Assembly (NCBI GenBank): GCA_900555585.1
Contig: USLT01000073.1
Span: forward strand, 1-5,062
From: an uncultured Collinsella sp.
Lineage (GTDB): Bacteria > Actinomycetota > Coriobacteriia > Coriobacteriales > Coriobacteriaceae
Length of the DNA: 5,062 nucleotides
Direction of reading: 5' to 3'
The translations under genes and the position numbers were made by a program. The notes beneath the pieces were generated by a model, which saw only the letters and a list, made by a program, of their open reading frames with translations, did not search any database and was not told where the DNA came from. Below, piece after piece: positions 1-5,062 of this stretch. Every line of letters starts with the position of its first letter. Position 1 is the first letter of the stretch.

Positions 1-26
1 ACAAGTAATTTCCTCTCTCGATCGCG

Positions 27-32
27 AAAGGG
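27..32 (+). promoter_or_regulatory. Ribosome binding site of pstC
   Basis: The purine run AAAGGG lies six bases before the ATG at 39 and only three bases before the in-frame GTG at 36. The spacing favours ATG 39 as the pstC start. The 38 bases before pstC hold no visible promoter. An AAG TAA at 3-8 could be the last codon and stop of an upstream pstS, but the window is too short to tell. Confidence 0.6.
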
Positions 33-38
33 TGCGTG

Positions 39-947
39 ATGGCGAAGCAGATGCCAAAGCGCAACCTCGAAAAAGTCGGCATGGGTGTCACGGGCGCGTG
101 CGTCGCGCTCGTGACGCTCGTTGTGTGCGCGCTTATTTTCATGGTTGCACAGAAGGGCCTTTCGTCCTTCTTCAAAGACGGGGTCAACGTCGTCGAGTTC
201 TTCACCGGCACCACGTGGGACCTGCATAACACCACCGAGGCCGGCATGCCCTTCACCGGGGCCCTGCCCTTGATCGTGACCTCGTTCTCCGTCATGGTCC
301 TCTCGACGGTCATCGCGCTTCCCATCGCGATCGGCTCCGCCATCTTCGCCGTCGAGATCCAGCCGAAGTTCGGACAGAGGGTCTTCCAGCCGCTCATCGA
401 GCTGCTCGTGGGCATTCCCTCAGTCGTCTTCGGCCTGATCGGCTTCCATGTGATCGTGGGGGCGATCAAAGCGGTCTTCGGCGTGGCTACCGGTCTCGGC
501 ATCCTGCCCGGATCCCTGGTGCTGGCCATCATGATCCTGCCGACGATCACCACCCTCGCGATCGACGCGCTGCGCGCCGTCCCCGAGAGCTACCGCCAGG
601 GCTCCCTCGCGCTGGGGTACACGCGCTGGCAGACCATCTGGCACGTCGTGCTCCGCAGCGCGCTGCCGTCGCTCATGACCGCCGTCATCCTCGGCATGAC
701 GCGCGCCTTCGGCGAGACGCTCGCCGTCCGCATGGTCATCGGCGGCATCGAGGCCATGCCCGCGGGCCTGCTCGACCCGGCGTCGACCATCACCACCACG
801 CTCACCACGAGCATGGCCGTCTACGCCGACGGCTCCATCCAGAACGACGTGCTGTGGTCGCTCGCGCTGCTCCTCATGGGCATGTCGCTCATCTTCATCC
901 TGATCATCCATCTCATCGGCAAGAAGGGGGCGATCGGTCGTGAGTAG
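39..947 (+). CDS. pstC: Phosphate ABC transporter permease PstC
   Basis: One of the two membrane subunits of the PstSCAB high-affinity phosphate importer; with PstA it forms the inner-membrane channel. The 302-residue length is normal for PstC. The N-terminus is short and basic, followed by a first membrane segment at about residues 14-36. A periplasmic-side stretch (about 38-70) precedes the permease core, with hydrophobic segments near 76-104, 118-142, 157-176, 206-222 and 271-293. The cytoplasmic EAA-type coupling loop, which docks on the ATPase, is seen at about 183-211 (PESYRQGSLALGYTRW, then RSALP). The conserved TRAFGETLAV follows it. ATG 39 is preferred over GTG 36 on ribosome-site spacing. 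The stop overlaps the start of pstA by 8 bp, as in a coupled operon. Expression is probably under phosphate control from a promoter upstream of the window; none is visible here. Confidence 0.95.
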   Translation: MAKQMPKRNLEKVGMGVTGACVALVTLVVCALIFMVAQKGLSSFFKDGVNVVEFFTGTTWDLHNTTEAGMPFTGALPLIVTSFSVMVLSTVIALPIAIGSAIFAVEIQPKFGQRVFQPLIELLVGIPSVVFGLIGFHVIVGAIKAVFGVATGLGILPGSLVLAIMILPTITTLAIDALRAVPESYRQGSLALGYTRWQTIWHVVLRSALPSLMTAVILGMTRAFGETLAVRMVIGGIEAMPAGLLDPASTITTTLTTSMAVYADGSIQNDVLWSLALLLMGMSLIFILIIHLIGKKGAIGRE

Positions 948-1860
948 CTCGACTTCCCGTGACGCGCGCCTCAAGCGCGCGGGCATGCAGGACCGCCTGG
1001 CGACCGCCGTGCTGACCGCCATCGCCGGCCTGGTCATGCTCCTCGTCGTCTCCATGGTGGCCTATATCATCGTCGAGGGCGCGGGCACCCTCATCAAGCC
1101 CGGCTTCCTTACCGAGGCATCGCGCGCCAACGGCACGCAGGGCGGCGTGGCCTACCAGCTGTTCGACTCGTTCTACATGCTGGCCATCACGCTGCTGATC
1201 TCGGTTCCCATCAGCCTGGGCGGTGCGATCTTCCTCGTCGAGTACGCGCCCGACGGCCCCATCACCTCGATCGCCTCGACCGCGATCGAGACCCTCTCCT
1301 CGCTGCCCTCCATCGTCGTCGGCATGTTCGGCTTCCTGGTGTTCTCGGTCAATCTCGGGTGGAAGTACTCAATCATCTCCGGTGCCGTCGCGCTCACCAT
1401 GTTCAACATCCCGATCCTGGTGCGCGTCATCCAGCAGGCCCTCGAGGACGTTCCGCAGTCCCAGCGCGATGCCTGCCTGGCCATGGGCCTCACCCGTTGG
1501 GAGGCGACGGTCCACGTGCTGATCCCCGCCGCCATGCCCGCGATCGTGACCGGCGTCGTCCTGTCCGCCGGCCGCGTCTTCGGCGAGGCCGCGGCCCTGC
1601 TCTTCACCTCCGGCATGTCCAGTCCCGTGAGGCTCAACTTCTTCAGCCTCAACTTCACGAGCCCGACCTGCGCCTGGAACGTCTTCAGGCCCGGCGAGTC
1701 GCTCGCCGTGCACATCTACAAGATCTACGGCGAGGGCAGCCCCGAGGCCCAGCAGATCGTGTGGGGCACCGCGGCGCTGCTGATGGTGTGCGTGCTTCTG
1801 TTCAACGTGCTGGCCCGCGTGGTGGGCAAGGCCCTGGCTAAGAGGATGACTGCGGAATGA
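940..1860 (+). CDS. pstA: Phosphate ABC transporter permease PstA
   Basis: Second membrane subunit of the phosphate importer and partner of PstC. It has 306 residues, within the usual range for PstA. The first membrane segment is at about residues 22-45 after a basic, serine-rich N-terminus. The permease core follows, with hydrophobic stretches near 76-100, 122-138, 144-162, 196-212 and 273-294. The EAA-type loop that contacts PstB is at about 171-200 (VPQSQRDACLAMGLTRWEA, ending IPAAMP), followed by SAGRVFGEAAALL, typical of PstA. The GTG start at 940 lies inside the end of pstC and has an AAGGGGG ribosome site nine bases upstream. A shorter form from Met16 cannot be excluded. Its TGA overlaps the pstB ATG by 4 bp (ATGA), indicating translational coupling. 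Confidence 0.95.
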   Translation: MSSSTSRDARLKRAGMQDRLATAVLTAIAGLVMLLVVSMVAYIIVEGAGTLIKPGFLTEASRANGTQGGVAYQLFDSFYMLAITLLISVPISLGGAIFLVEYAPDGPITSIASTAIETLSSLPSIVVGMFGFLVFSVNLGWKYSIISGAVALTMFNIPILVRVIQQALEDVPQSQRDACLAMGLTRWEATVHVLIPAAMPAIVTGVVLSAGRVFGEAAALLFTSGMSSPVRLNFFSLNFTSPTCAWNVFRPGESLAVHIYKIYGEGSPEAQQIVWGTAALLMVCVLLFNVLARVVGKALAKRMTAE

Positions 1861-2696
1861 TGAACGAGAGCGATCAGTTTCTGACCAGCGTCGCCGCGAG
1901 CGAGAAGGCCGGTCGCCGGTCCCGCGGCCACGCCACCGACGGCGAGACCGTCATCTCGACCAAGGACGTCAGCGTCGTCTACGGCGAGAATCGCGCGCTG
2001 CGCCCGACCACCCTCGACTTCCATATGGGCGAGATCACCGCGCTCATCGGGCCGTCCGGCTGCGGCAAGTCGACCTTCCTGCGCAGCCTGAACCTCATGA
2101 ACCGCGAGATCCGCGGCTGCCGCGTCGAGGGCGAGATCTTCTACCAGGGACGCAACATCAACACCGAGACCGAGAACCTCTACGAGCTCCGCCGCTCGAT
2201 CGGCATGGTGTTCCAGCAGCCCAACCCGTTCCGAAAGTCGATCTACGAGAACATCACCTTCGCCCCGCGCCGCCACGGCGTGACCGATAAGGCCGAGCTC
2301 GACGCCCTCGTCGAGTCGAGCCTTCGCGGCGCCGCGCTGTGGGACGAGGTGAAGGACAAGCTGGATAAGAGCGCGCAGGCGCTCTCCGGCGGCCAGCAGC
2401 AGCGCCTGTGCATCGCGCGCACCCTCGCGCTCAACCCGGATGTGATCTTGTTCGACGAGCCCTGCTCCGCGCTCGATCCGATCTCGACCCTCGCGATCGA
2501 GGACCTGATGAACGAGCTCGCCGAGACCCGCGCGATCATCATCGTCACGCACAACATGGAGCAGGCCTCGCGCGTCTCCAACCGCACCGCCTTCTTCTAC
2601 ATGGGCGATATGGTCGAGTACGGCGAGACCGAGCAGATCTTCACCCGTCCGCGCGACAAGCGCCTGAACGACTACCTCACGGGAATGTTCTCCTAG
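1857..2696 (+). CDS. pstB: Phosphate ABC transporter ATP-binding protein PstB
   Basis: Cytoplasmic ATPase that drives phosphate import through PstC-PstA. All ABC motifs are intact in the 279-residue protein: Walker A GPSGCGKST at 65-73, Q-loop FQQPNPF at 119-125, signature LSGGQQQR at 176-183, Walker B VILFDEP at 196-202, D-loop SALD at 204-207 and switch histidine 232 in VTHN. FQQPNPF and DEPCSALDPI separate PstB from other ABC ATPases. The fold starts at about residue 31 (TVISTKDVSVVYG), leaving a polar, partly basic N-terminal extension of about 30 residues, so the protein is slightly longer than the usual 250-260. Two tandem ATGs (1857, 1860) could start it. The nearest ribosome-site-like run, GAGG at 1842-1845, is rather distant, which fits coupling to pstA through the ATGA overlap. 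Confidence 0.97.
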   Translation: MMNESDQFLTSVAASEKAGRRSRGHATDGETVISTKDVSVVYGENRALRPTTLDFHMGEITALIGPSGCGKSTFLRSLNLMNREIRGCRVEGEIFYQGRNINTETENLYELRRSIGMVFQQPNPFRKSIYENITFAPRRHGVTDKAELDALVESSLRGAALWDEVKDKLDKSAQALSGGQQQRLCIARTLALNPDVILFDEPCSALDPISTLAIEDLMNELAETRAIIIVTHNMEQASRVSNRTAFFYMGDMVEYGETEQIFTRPRDKRLNDYLTGMFS

Positions 2697-2762
2697 TCCG
2701 GAACGTCTCCCAAATAGCCCGCGGGAGCGCATGCGCGCCACCCGTCGCGGCACGCCATGCAA

Positions 2763-2810
2763 GCGCGGCGACCCGGATTGGCGGGTCGCCGCGCTATTAC
2801 TTGTTTTTCC
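2763..2810 (+). terminator. Rho-independent terminator of the pst operon
   Basis: A perfect 13-bp GC-rich stem (2763-2775 paired with 2782-2794) encloses a six-base loop GATTGG. It is followed by a T-rich run, TATTACTTGTTTTT, ending near 2808. It begins 66 bases after the pstB stop. The main T run is a few bases beyond the stem, so termination may not be fully efficient, but the hairpin is very stable. There is no A-rich run on the other side, so it should act mainly on the plus strand. Confidence 0.85.
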
Positions 2811-2813
2811 GCG

Positions 2814-2828
2814 GCTGCAAAAGGCAGC
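2814..2828. other. Small hairpin downstream of the pst terminator
   Basis: GCTGC (2814-2818) and GCAGC (2824-2828) form a 5-bp stem with an AAAAG loop. It sits between the terminator and the first repeat unit. It may be the edge of the repeat region or chance; no function is assigned. Confidence 0.3.
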
Positions 2829-2972
2829 ATTCGGGTTGGCGGAAATCAGTCGAAATGCGCTTCTTCCTTGGTGGTTTTTTATCGAGATGCGCATGTTTGG
2901 CAAAAAGTCAGCAAAATGAACCCAAAGATGCCATTTCTTTAACGAAATGCGTCCGTTGGAGTCTGTGAGAGG
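2829..2972 (+). repeat. Imperfect tandem repeat cluster, plus orientation
   Basis: Five degenerate units start at 2829, 2855, 2887, 2916 and 2947, giving periods of 26, 32, 29 and 31 bp. Three of them begin ATGCG (2855, 2887, 2947); the first begins ATTCG and the fourth ATGAA. They are preceded by GAA, GAG or AAA. The clearest unit, 2887-2915, continues with CATGTTTGGCAAAAAGTCAG. The first unit shares GGGTTGGCGGAAATCAG with this pattern. Unit lengths are not multiples of three, so a repetitive protein is not preserved. The stretch is visibly richer in A and T than the flanking genes. It belongs to the same family as the opposed cluster at 3080-3195. Confidence 0.6.
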
Positions 2973-3079
2973 CTGGGCCGTGGCTCCATGCTGGAGCATA
3001 TCGCATTTCTACAAAGCAACTACCTGCAGTTTTATACCCTTCCGTTTGAGTTTCTCCGAGAGTGGATTGGATTCGGGTG
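2973..3079. other. Non-coding spacer between the two repeat clusters
   Basis: No supported gene. A short inverted repeat, GCTCCA (2983-2988) and TGGAGC (2992-2997), could form a hairpin with a three-base loop near the middle of the opposed clusters. One isolated minus-strand GAAATGCG motif ends at 3002-3009 and may be a decayed repeat unit. I see no promoter or terminator here. Confidence 0.35.
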
Positions 3080-3195
3080 CTCGCCTTGCTCGAGTCGGGT
3101 GCATTTCGTGCGATTATTGCCAAGCGTGCGCATTTCTGTGCTCTTCTGCCAAACCCAATCGCGCATCTTGCGAGAATTATGCCAGTCGTGCGCAT
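3080..3195 (-). repeat. Imperfect tandem repeat cluster, minus orientation
   Basis: Read on the minus strand, units start at 3195, 3166, 3133 and 3104, with periods of 29, 33 and 29 bp. The first three begin ATGCGC and the fourth ATGCAC; three are preceded by AAG or GAA. The unit 3133-3105 reads ATGCGCACGCTTGGCAATAA and ends CACGAA. By hand alignment it matches the plus-strand unit 2887-2915 at 20 of 29 positions. A TCGGGTGC direct repeat (3073-3080, 3095-3102, plus strand) marks the inner edge. The cluster points toward the plus-oriented one, so the pair forms a loose inverted repeat around about 3010. Confidence 0.6.
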
Positions 3196-3260
3196 CCCCC
3201 TCCCGCAGTTCTTGCCTCGGCCCGCGGGGTTCGGTCGTTTTAGGCGCCCGCGCGCGTCGG

Positions 3261-4226
3261 TTAGCTGAATAGCTCACGCCAGAGCCGATCTCGTCGTGCT
3301 TCGAAGTCTTCCACGGTAATGCGAAGCCTGCGGCCTTGGAGCCTGTATACCCGCTTCATGACGATATGGAAGAGCCGAGGGTTGCGAAGCTCGATGCTGG
3401 AGATGTTGACCACGGGCACGCCTCGTGAGGACAGCTCGTTGGCTCGTATCGAATCGCTTTCCATCGCCTCGATCGATCCATGATGCGCGCGACTTCCGTA
3501 TTCCATGTCGATTCCGCCGACCAGCAGGTAGGCGTCGCACCTCCTGAAATGACCATCGAAGTCGACGCGATGGTTCATGATCATCGGTCCGCAGGCGTAT
3601 CCACCCTTGTTGTGGGGCAGCGTCATCGCGATCGCCATGCATGCCTCGGCTGGGGAGCAGGCGTTATCGACGGCGTATCGCAGCGCTTCGCGGGCCAGCT
3701 TCGCTCCGTGCATGTTCGCGTGCTCTTCCGCGGTTCTCCTGAGCCTATCGACCGTGGTGAGGGGAGCTCGCTCGAGTGACAGCGTCGGAGGTTGATCCGC
3801 TCCGCCTGCCTCCGCTTCCCCGTACCGCGGGTTGGGGATTATGGTGTATCTGCCTGCAAGCTCGCATGCGAGCCTGATGCGCTTGATAAAGGAGAGCTTG
3901 CGGCACAGTTGGATGTAGAGCATCTCGACGGAGAGGCCGCAGACGCCTTGCCCTAGGTCGATGAAGTCCATCGGAGCGCTGCCGCCGCTTACGACGTGGC
4001 AGGAGATGCCTCGTTTGCGCCTGCGCGCCTTCGGGCTGGGGACGGCGACATGGATATCTCCATCGCGGGCACCGAGGCTGCGGATGTAGCAGGAGAGGGT
4101 GTCGCCGACCTTACCGATATCTGCGGGGAGTGCGCGTTCGCGCGATATGCCGATTCGCTCGGGGTTCGCGGCGGAGAGGAGGCGGATGCAGTCGAGCTCG
4201 GTTATGTCGCAAATGCAGATGTCCAT
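3261..4226 (-). CDS. Coriobacterial AbiEi-like protein with a DUF559/Vsr-type nuclease-like C-terminus
   Basis: The role is unknown. Residues 1-130 resemble the N-terminal half of an orphan AbiEi-like family multiplied in coriobacteria: a short MDICICDI start, a stretch about substrate-like basic residues 66-73, and a helical SVEMLYIQLCRKLSFIKRIR / ACELAGRY block at 99-127. Residues about 215-285 read as a PD-(D/E)XK fold of the DUF559/Vsr kind: D231 in RRCDAYL, E242 in MEYGS, H248-H249, D258 and R261, then RGVPVVNIS. The third acidic position, normally Asp in EYDG or EYDS, is Gly244, so catalysis may be lost. Twelve cysteines in 321 residues is high. ATG 4226 is chosen because family members start near here. 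GTG 4295 (344 residues) is possible but has no good ribosome site, and a hairpin lies between the two starts. Codons such as CGA, CTA, GTA and AGG are commoner than in pst, suggesting an accessory, weakly expressed gene. The family assignment is recall-based. Confidence 0.65.
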   Translation of the reverse strand: MDICICDITELDCIRLLSAANPERIGISRERALPADIGKVGDTLSCYIRSLGARDGDIHVAVPSPKARRRKRGISCHVVSGGSAPMDFIDLGQGVCGLSVEMLYIQLCRKLSFIKRIRLACELAGRYTIIPNPRYGEAEAGGADQPPTLSLERAPLTTVDRLRRTAEEHANMHGAKLAREALRYAVDNACSPAEACMAIAMTLPHNKGGYACGPMIMNHRVDFDGHFRRCDAYLLVGGIDMEYGSRAHHGSIEAMESDSIRANELSSRGVPVVNISSIELRNPRLFHIVMKRVYRLQGRRLRITVEDFEARRDRLWRELFS

Positions 4227-4232
4227 GCCTCC

Positions 4233-4261
4233 AGCATAGGTTGGGTGATCCTGGATGGCAT
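4233..4261 (-). promoter_or_regulatory. Possible leaderless promoter of the 3261-4226 gene
   Basis: On the minus strand TATGCT (4238-4233) fits the actinobacterial TAnnnT -10 pattern and ends six bases before the ATG at 4226. An ATGCCA (4261-4256), matching TTGACA at four of six positions, lies 17 bases further upstream. Transcription would then begin at or next to the start codon. The only ribosome-site-like sequence, GGAGG, is one base from the ATG, too close for normal use, which suits leaderless translation. Weak evidence. Confidence 0.3.
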
Positions 4262-4270
4262 GGACATCTT

Positions 4271-4290
4271 GAAAAGGCGGACGCTCGCCT
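4271..4290 (-). terminator. Weak terminator-like hairpin after the acetyltransferase gene
   Basis: On the minus strand AGGCG (4290-4286) and CGCCT (4279-4275) form a 5-bp stem with a six-base loop, followed by TTT and C. It lies about 33 bases after the stop of the acetyltransferase gene and before ATG 4226. The stem is short and the T run small, so it may not function. Confidence 0.3.
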
Positions 4291-4322
4291 AACACGCAAG
4301 CTCGCCTGGTCTTACGTAAACG

Positions 4323-4967
4323 TTACAGGCGCTCGCCGTAGATGTAGACGATGAAGCCGTCGCCGGTGTCCTGGCTGTGGTCCTCGGCGATGCGGGTCAT
4401 GCCGATATGGTCGTAGAACTCGTAGTCGGACTGGTTGTCGCTCATGAGGAAGAAGGCGTCGCAGCCCTGGCCGCGGAGCTCGGTGCGCGCCCGCTCGATC
4501 AGCTTGGCGCCCAGGCCCTTGCCCTGCCATTCCGGACGGATGATGATGAGGTTGATCTGGCCCTCGGCGTACTCGTTTCCGGAGGCGGCGAAGCGGTCCG
4601 CGGTGGCCTTCTCGCGCGTGTCGCCGAACAGGCATCCCTCGAGGCGCTCGTCCGCGTCGCGGGCGCGCTCGGTCGCGAGGGCGAGCAGCTCCTCGTAGCG
4701 CTCCTGCCAGGCCGGGTTGGTGCGCGGCTTTCCATCGTCGAAGATGCCGACGCAGCATGCCGCGATCGCGACGCCGTCGACCTCGGCGACGAGTGCGATG
4801 GGGGAGCGCTGGAACTGCATCGCGATGTTGTAGCGGCCGGCGAGCATGGCGTCCTCGAAGTCGCCGCGGTTGCGCAGGCTGTTGGTCCACAGGGTGCAGT
4901 AGAGGTCCGCGAGCTCGTCAAGGTCGCCGAGCCCGGCCTCGCGGATGGTCACGTTGCTGAGTGGCAT
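4323..4967 (-). CDS. GNAT family N-acetyltransferase
   Basis: Predicted cytoplasmic enzyme that transfers an acetyl group from acetyl-CoA to an amine; the substrate cannot be told from sequence. In the 214-residue protein, the N-terminal strand and helices (VTIREAGLGDLDELADLY, 6-23) are typical of GNAT. The core strand INLIIIRPEW (138-147) leads into the acetyl-CoA pyrophosphate loop QGKGLG (148-153), which matches Q-x-x-G-x-G/A. Motif B is seen as FFLMSDNQSDYEFYDHIGM (172-190), and the protein ends with a final strand GFIVYIYGERL. Between about 72 and 135 there is a long, charged, helix-rich insertion, making the protein longer than a minimal GNAT of about 150 residues. ATG 4967 is chosen because a GGAG lies four bases before it; an upstream in-frame start at 5024 would add 19 residues with no similar support. 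Five cysteines, none in a clear metal motif. Codon use matches the pst genes. Confidence 0.88.
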   Translation of the reverse strand: MPLSNVTIREAGLGDLDELADLYCTLWTNSLRNRGDFEDAMLAGRYNIAMQFQRSPIALVAEVDGVAIAACCVGIFDDGKPRTNPAWQERYEELLALATERARDADERLEGCLFGDTREKATADRFAASGNEYAEGQINLIIIRPEWQGKGLGAKLIERARTELRGQGCDAFFLMSDNQSDYEFYDHIGMTRIAEDHSQDTGDGFIVYIYGERL

Positions 4968-4971
4968 GGTT

Positions 4972-4975
4972 CTCC
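4972..4975 (-). promoter_or_regulatory. Ribosome binding site of the acetyltransferase gene
   Basis: GGAG on the minus strand (within TTGGAGAACC) stands four bases before the ATG at 4967. It decides this start over the in-frame one at 5024. Confidence 0.7.
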
Positions 4976-5005
4976 AATCTCGTGCGGTTGCGGATTCGTT
5001 GCCTC

Positions 5006-5021
5006 TGGTACCTGTGTACCA
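5006..5021. promoter_or_regulatory. Inverted repeat upstream of the acetyltransferase gene, possible operator
   Basis: TGGTAC (5006-5011) and GTACCA (5016-5021) are perfect inverted halves separated by CTGT. The centre lies about 47 bases upstream of ATG 4967, a plausible place for a repressor or activator site overlapping the promoter. No clear -10 or -35 was identified around it, and there is no T run, so it is not a terminator. Confidence 0.35.
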
Positions 5022-5062
5022 CACGCGCGCGGCGGCCGTCGGCCCGTTCGGCGGATGGCCTC

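Noticed and set aside
1725..2999. Long minus-strand open frame opposite pstB
   Set aside because: It is the antisense shadow of GC-rich pstB codons, whereas the plus strand encodes a complete PstB with every ABC motif.
2908..3195. Minus-strand open frame of 95 codons in the spacer
   Set aside because: It runs across the repeat cluster, starts on a repeat-unit ATG without a ribosome site, has no recognisable domain, and the repeats change frame between units.
2829..3195. CRISPR array
   Set aside because: Units are adjacent, degenerate and variable in length, with no identical repeats separated by unique spacers.
3217..3245. Possible terminator around CCCGCGGGG followed by TTTT
   Set aside because: The stem is interrupted by mismatches or a bulge, the T run is only four bases, and no plus-strand gene precedes it.
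2947..3272. Plus-strand open frames in the spacer
   Set aside because: They cross the minus-oriented repeats or the end of the nuclease-like gene, have no ribosome sites and no recognisable protein features.
4312..4319. TTACGTAA palindrome just after the acetyltransferase stop codon
   Set aside because: It is only 8 bp, overlaps no promoter-like element, and sits at a gene end; too short to support an operator.
4283..4337. GCTCGCC occurring three times (4283, 4300, 4331)
   Set aside because: Spacing is irregular (17 and 31 bp), one copy lies within the acetyltransferase coding sequence, and such a 7-mer is likely by chance at this GC content.

Overview
The window looks like a GC-rich actinobacterium of the class Coriobacteriia, most likely Collinsella or a close relative. 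This rests on the strong preference for G/C at third codon positions in the transport genes, the GTG start of pstA, and above all the gene at 3261-4226, which resembles a large paralogous family I associate with Collinsella and Olsenella. The taxonomic call is inference from recall, not from a search.

Region 1 (39-2696, plus strand) is the membrane and ATPase part of the high-affinity phosphate transporter, pstC-pstA-pstB. The genes overlap by 8 bp and 4 bp, so they form one translationally coupled operon. PstC and PstA form the channel, PstB powers it, and the phosphate-binding protein PstS presumably lies upstream, outside the window. A strong hairpin followed by a T-rich stretch at 2763-2810 closes the operon directly after pstB. 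No phoU follows.

Region 2 (2811-3260) carries no convincing gene. It holds two clusters of imperfect tandem repeats with a period of about 30 bp. One is on the plus strand (2829-2972) and one on the minus strand (3080-3195), facing each other. Most units begin with ATGCG, preceded by GAA or AAA. This is the least explained part of the window.

Region 3 (3261-4967, minus strand) has two genes. The first in reading order is a GNAT-family N-acetyltransferase (4323-4967) with a clear ribosome binding site. The second (3261-4226) is a 321-residue protein with an N-terminal half resembling the AbiEi-like coriobacterial family and a C-terminal DUF559/Vsr-like nuclease fold. One acidic residue expected in its active-site motif is replaced by glycine. 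A weak terminator-like hairpin and a possible leaderless promoter lie between the two genes, so they may be transcribed separately.

The pst operon and the acetyltransferase look like ordinary chromosomal genes. The nuclease-like gene, with its less biased codon use, and the adjacent inverted repeat clusters look like accessory DNA inserted between them. No tRNA, rRNA, CRISPR array or insertion sequence was seen.
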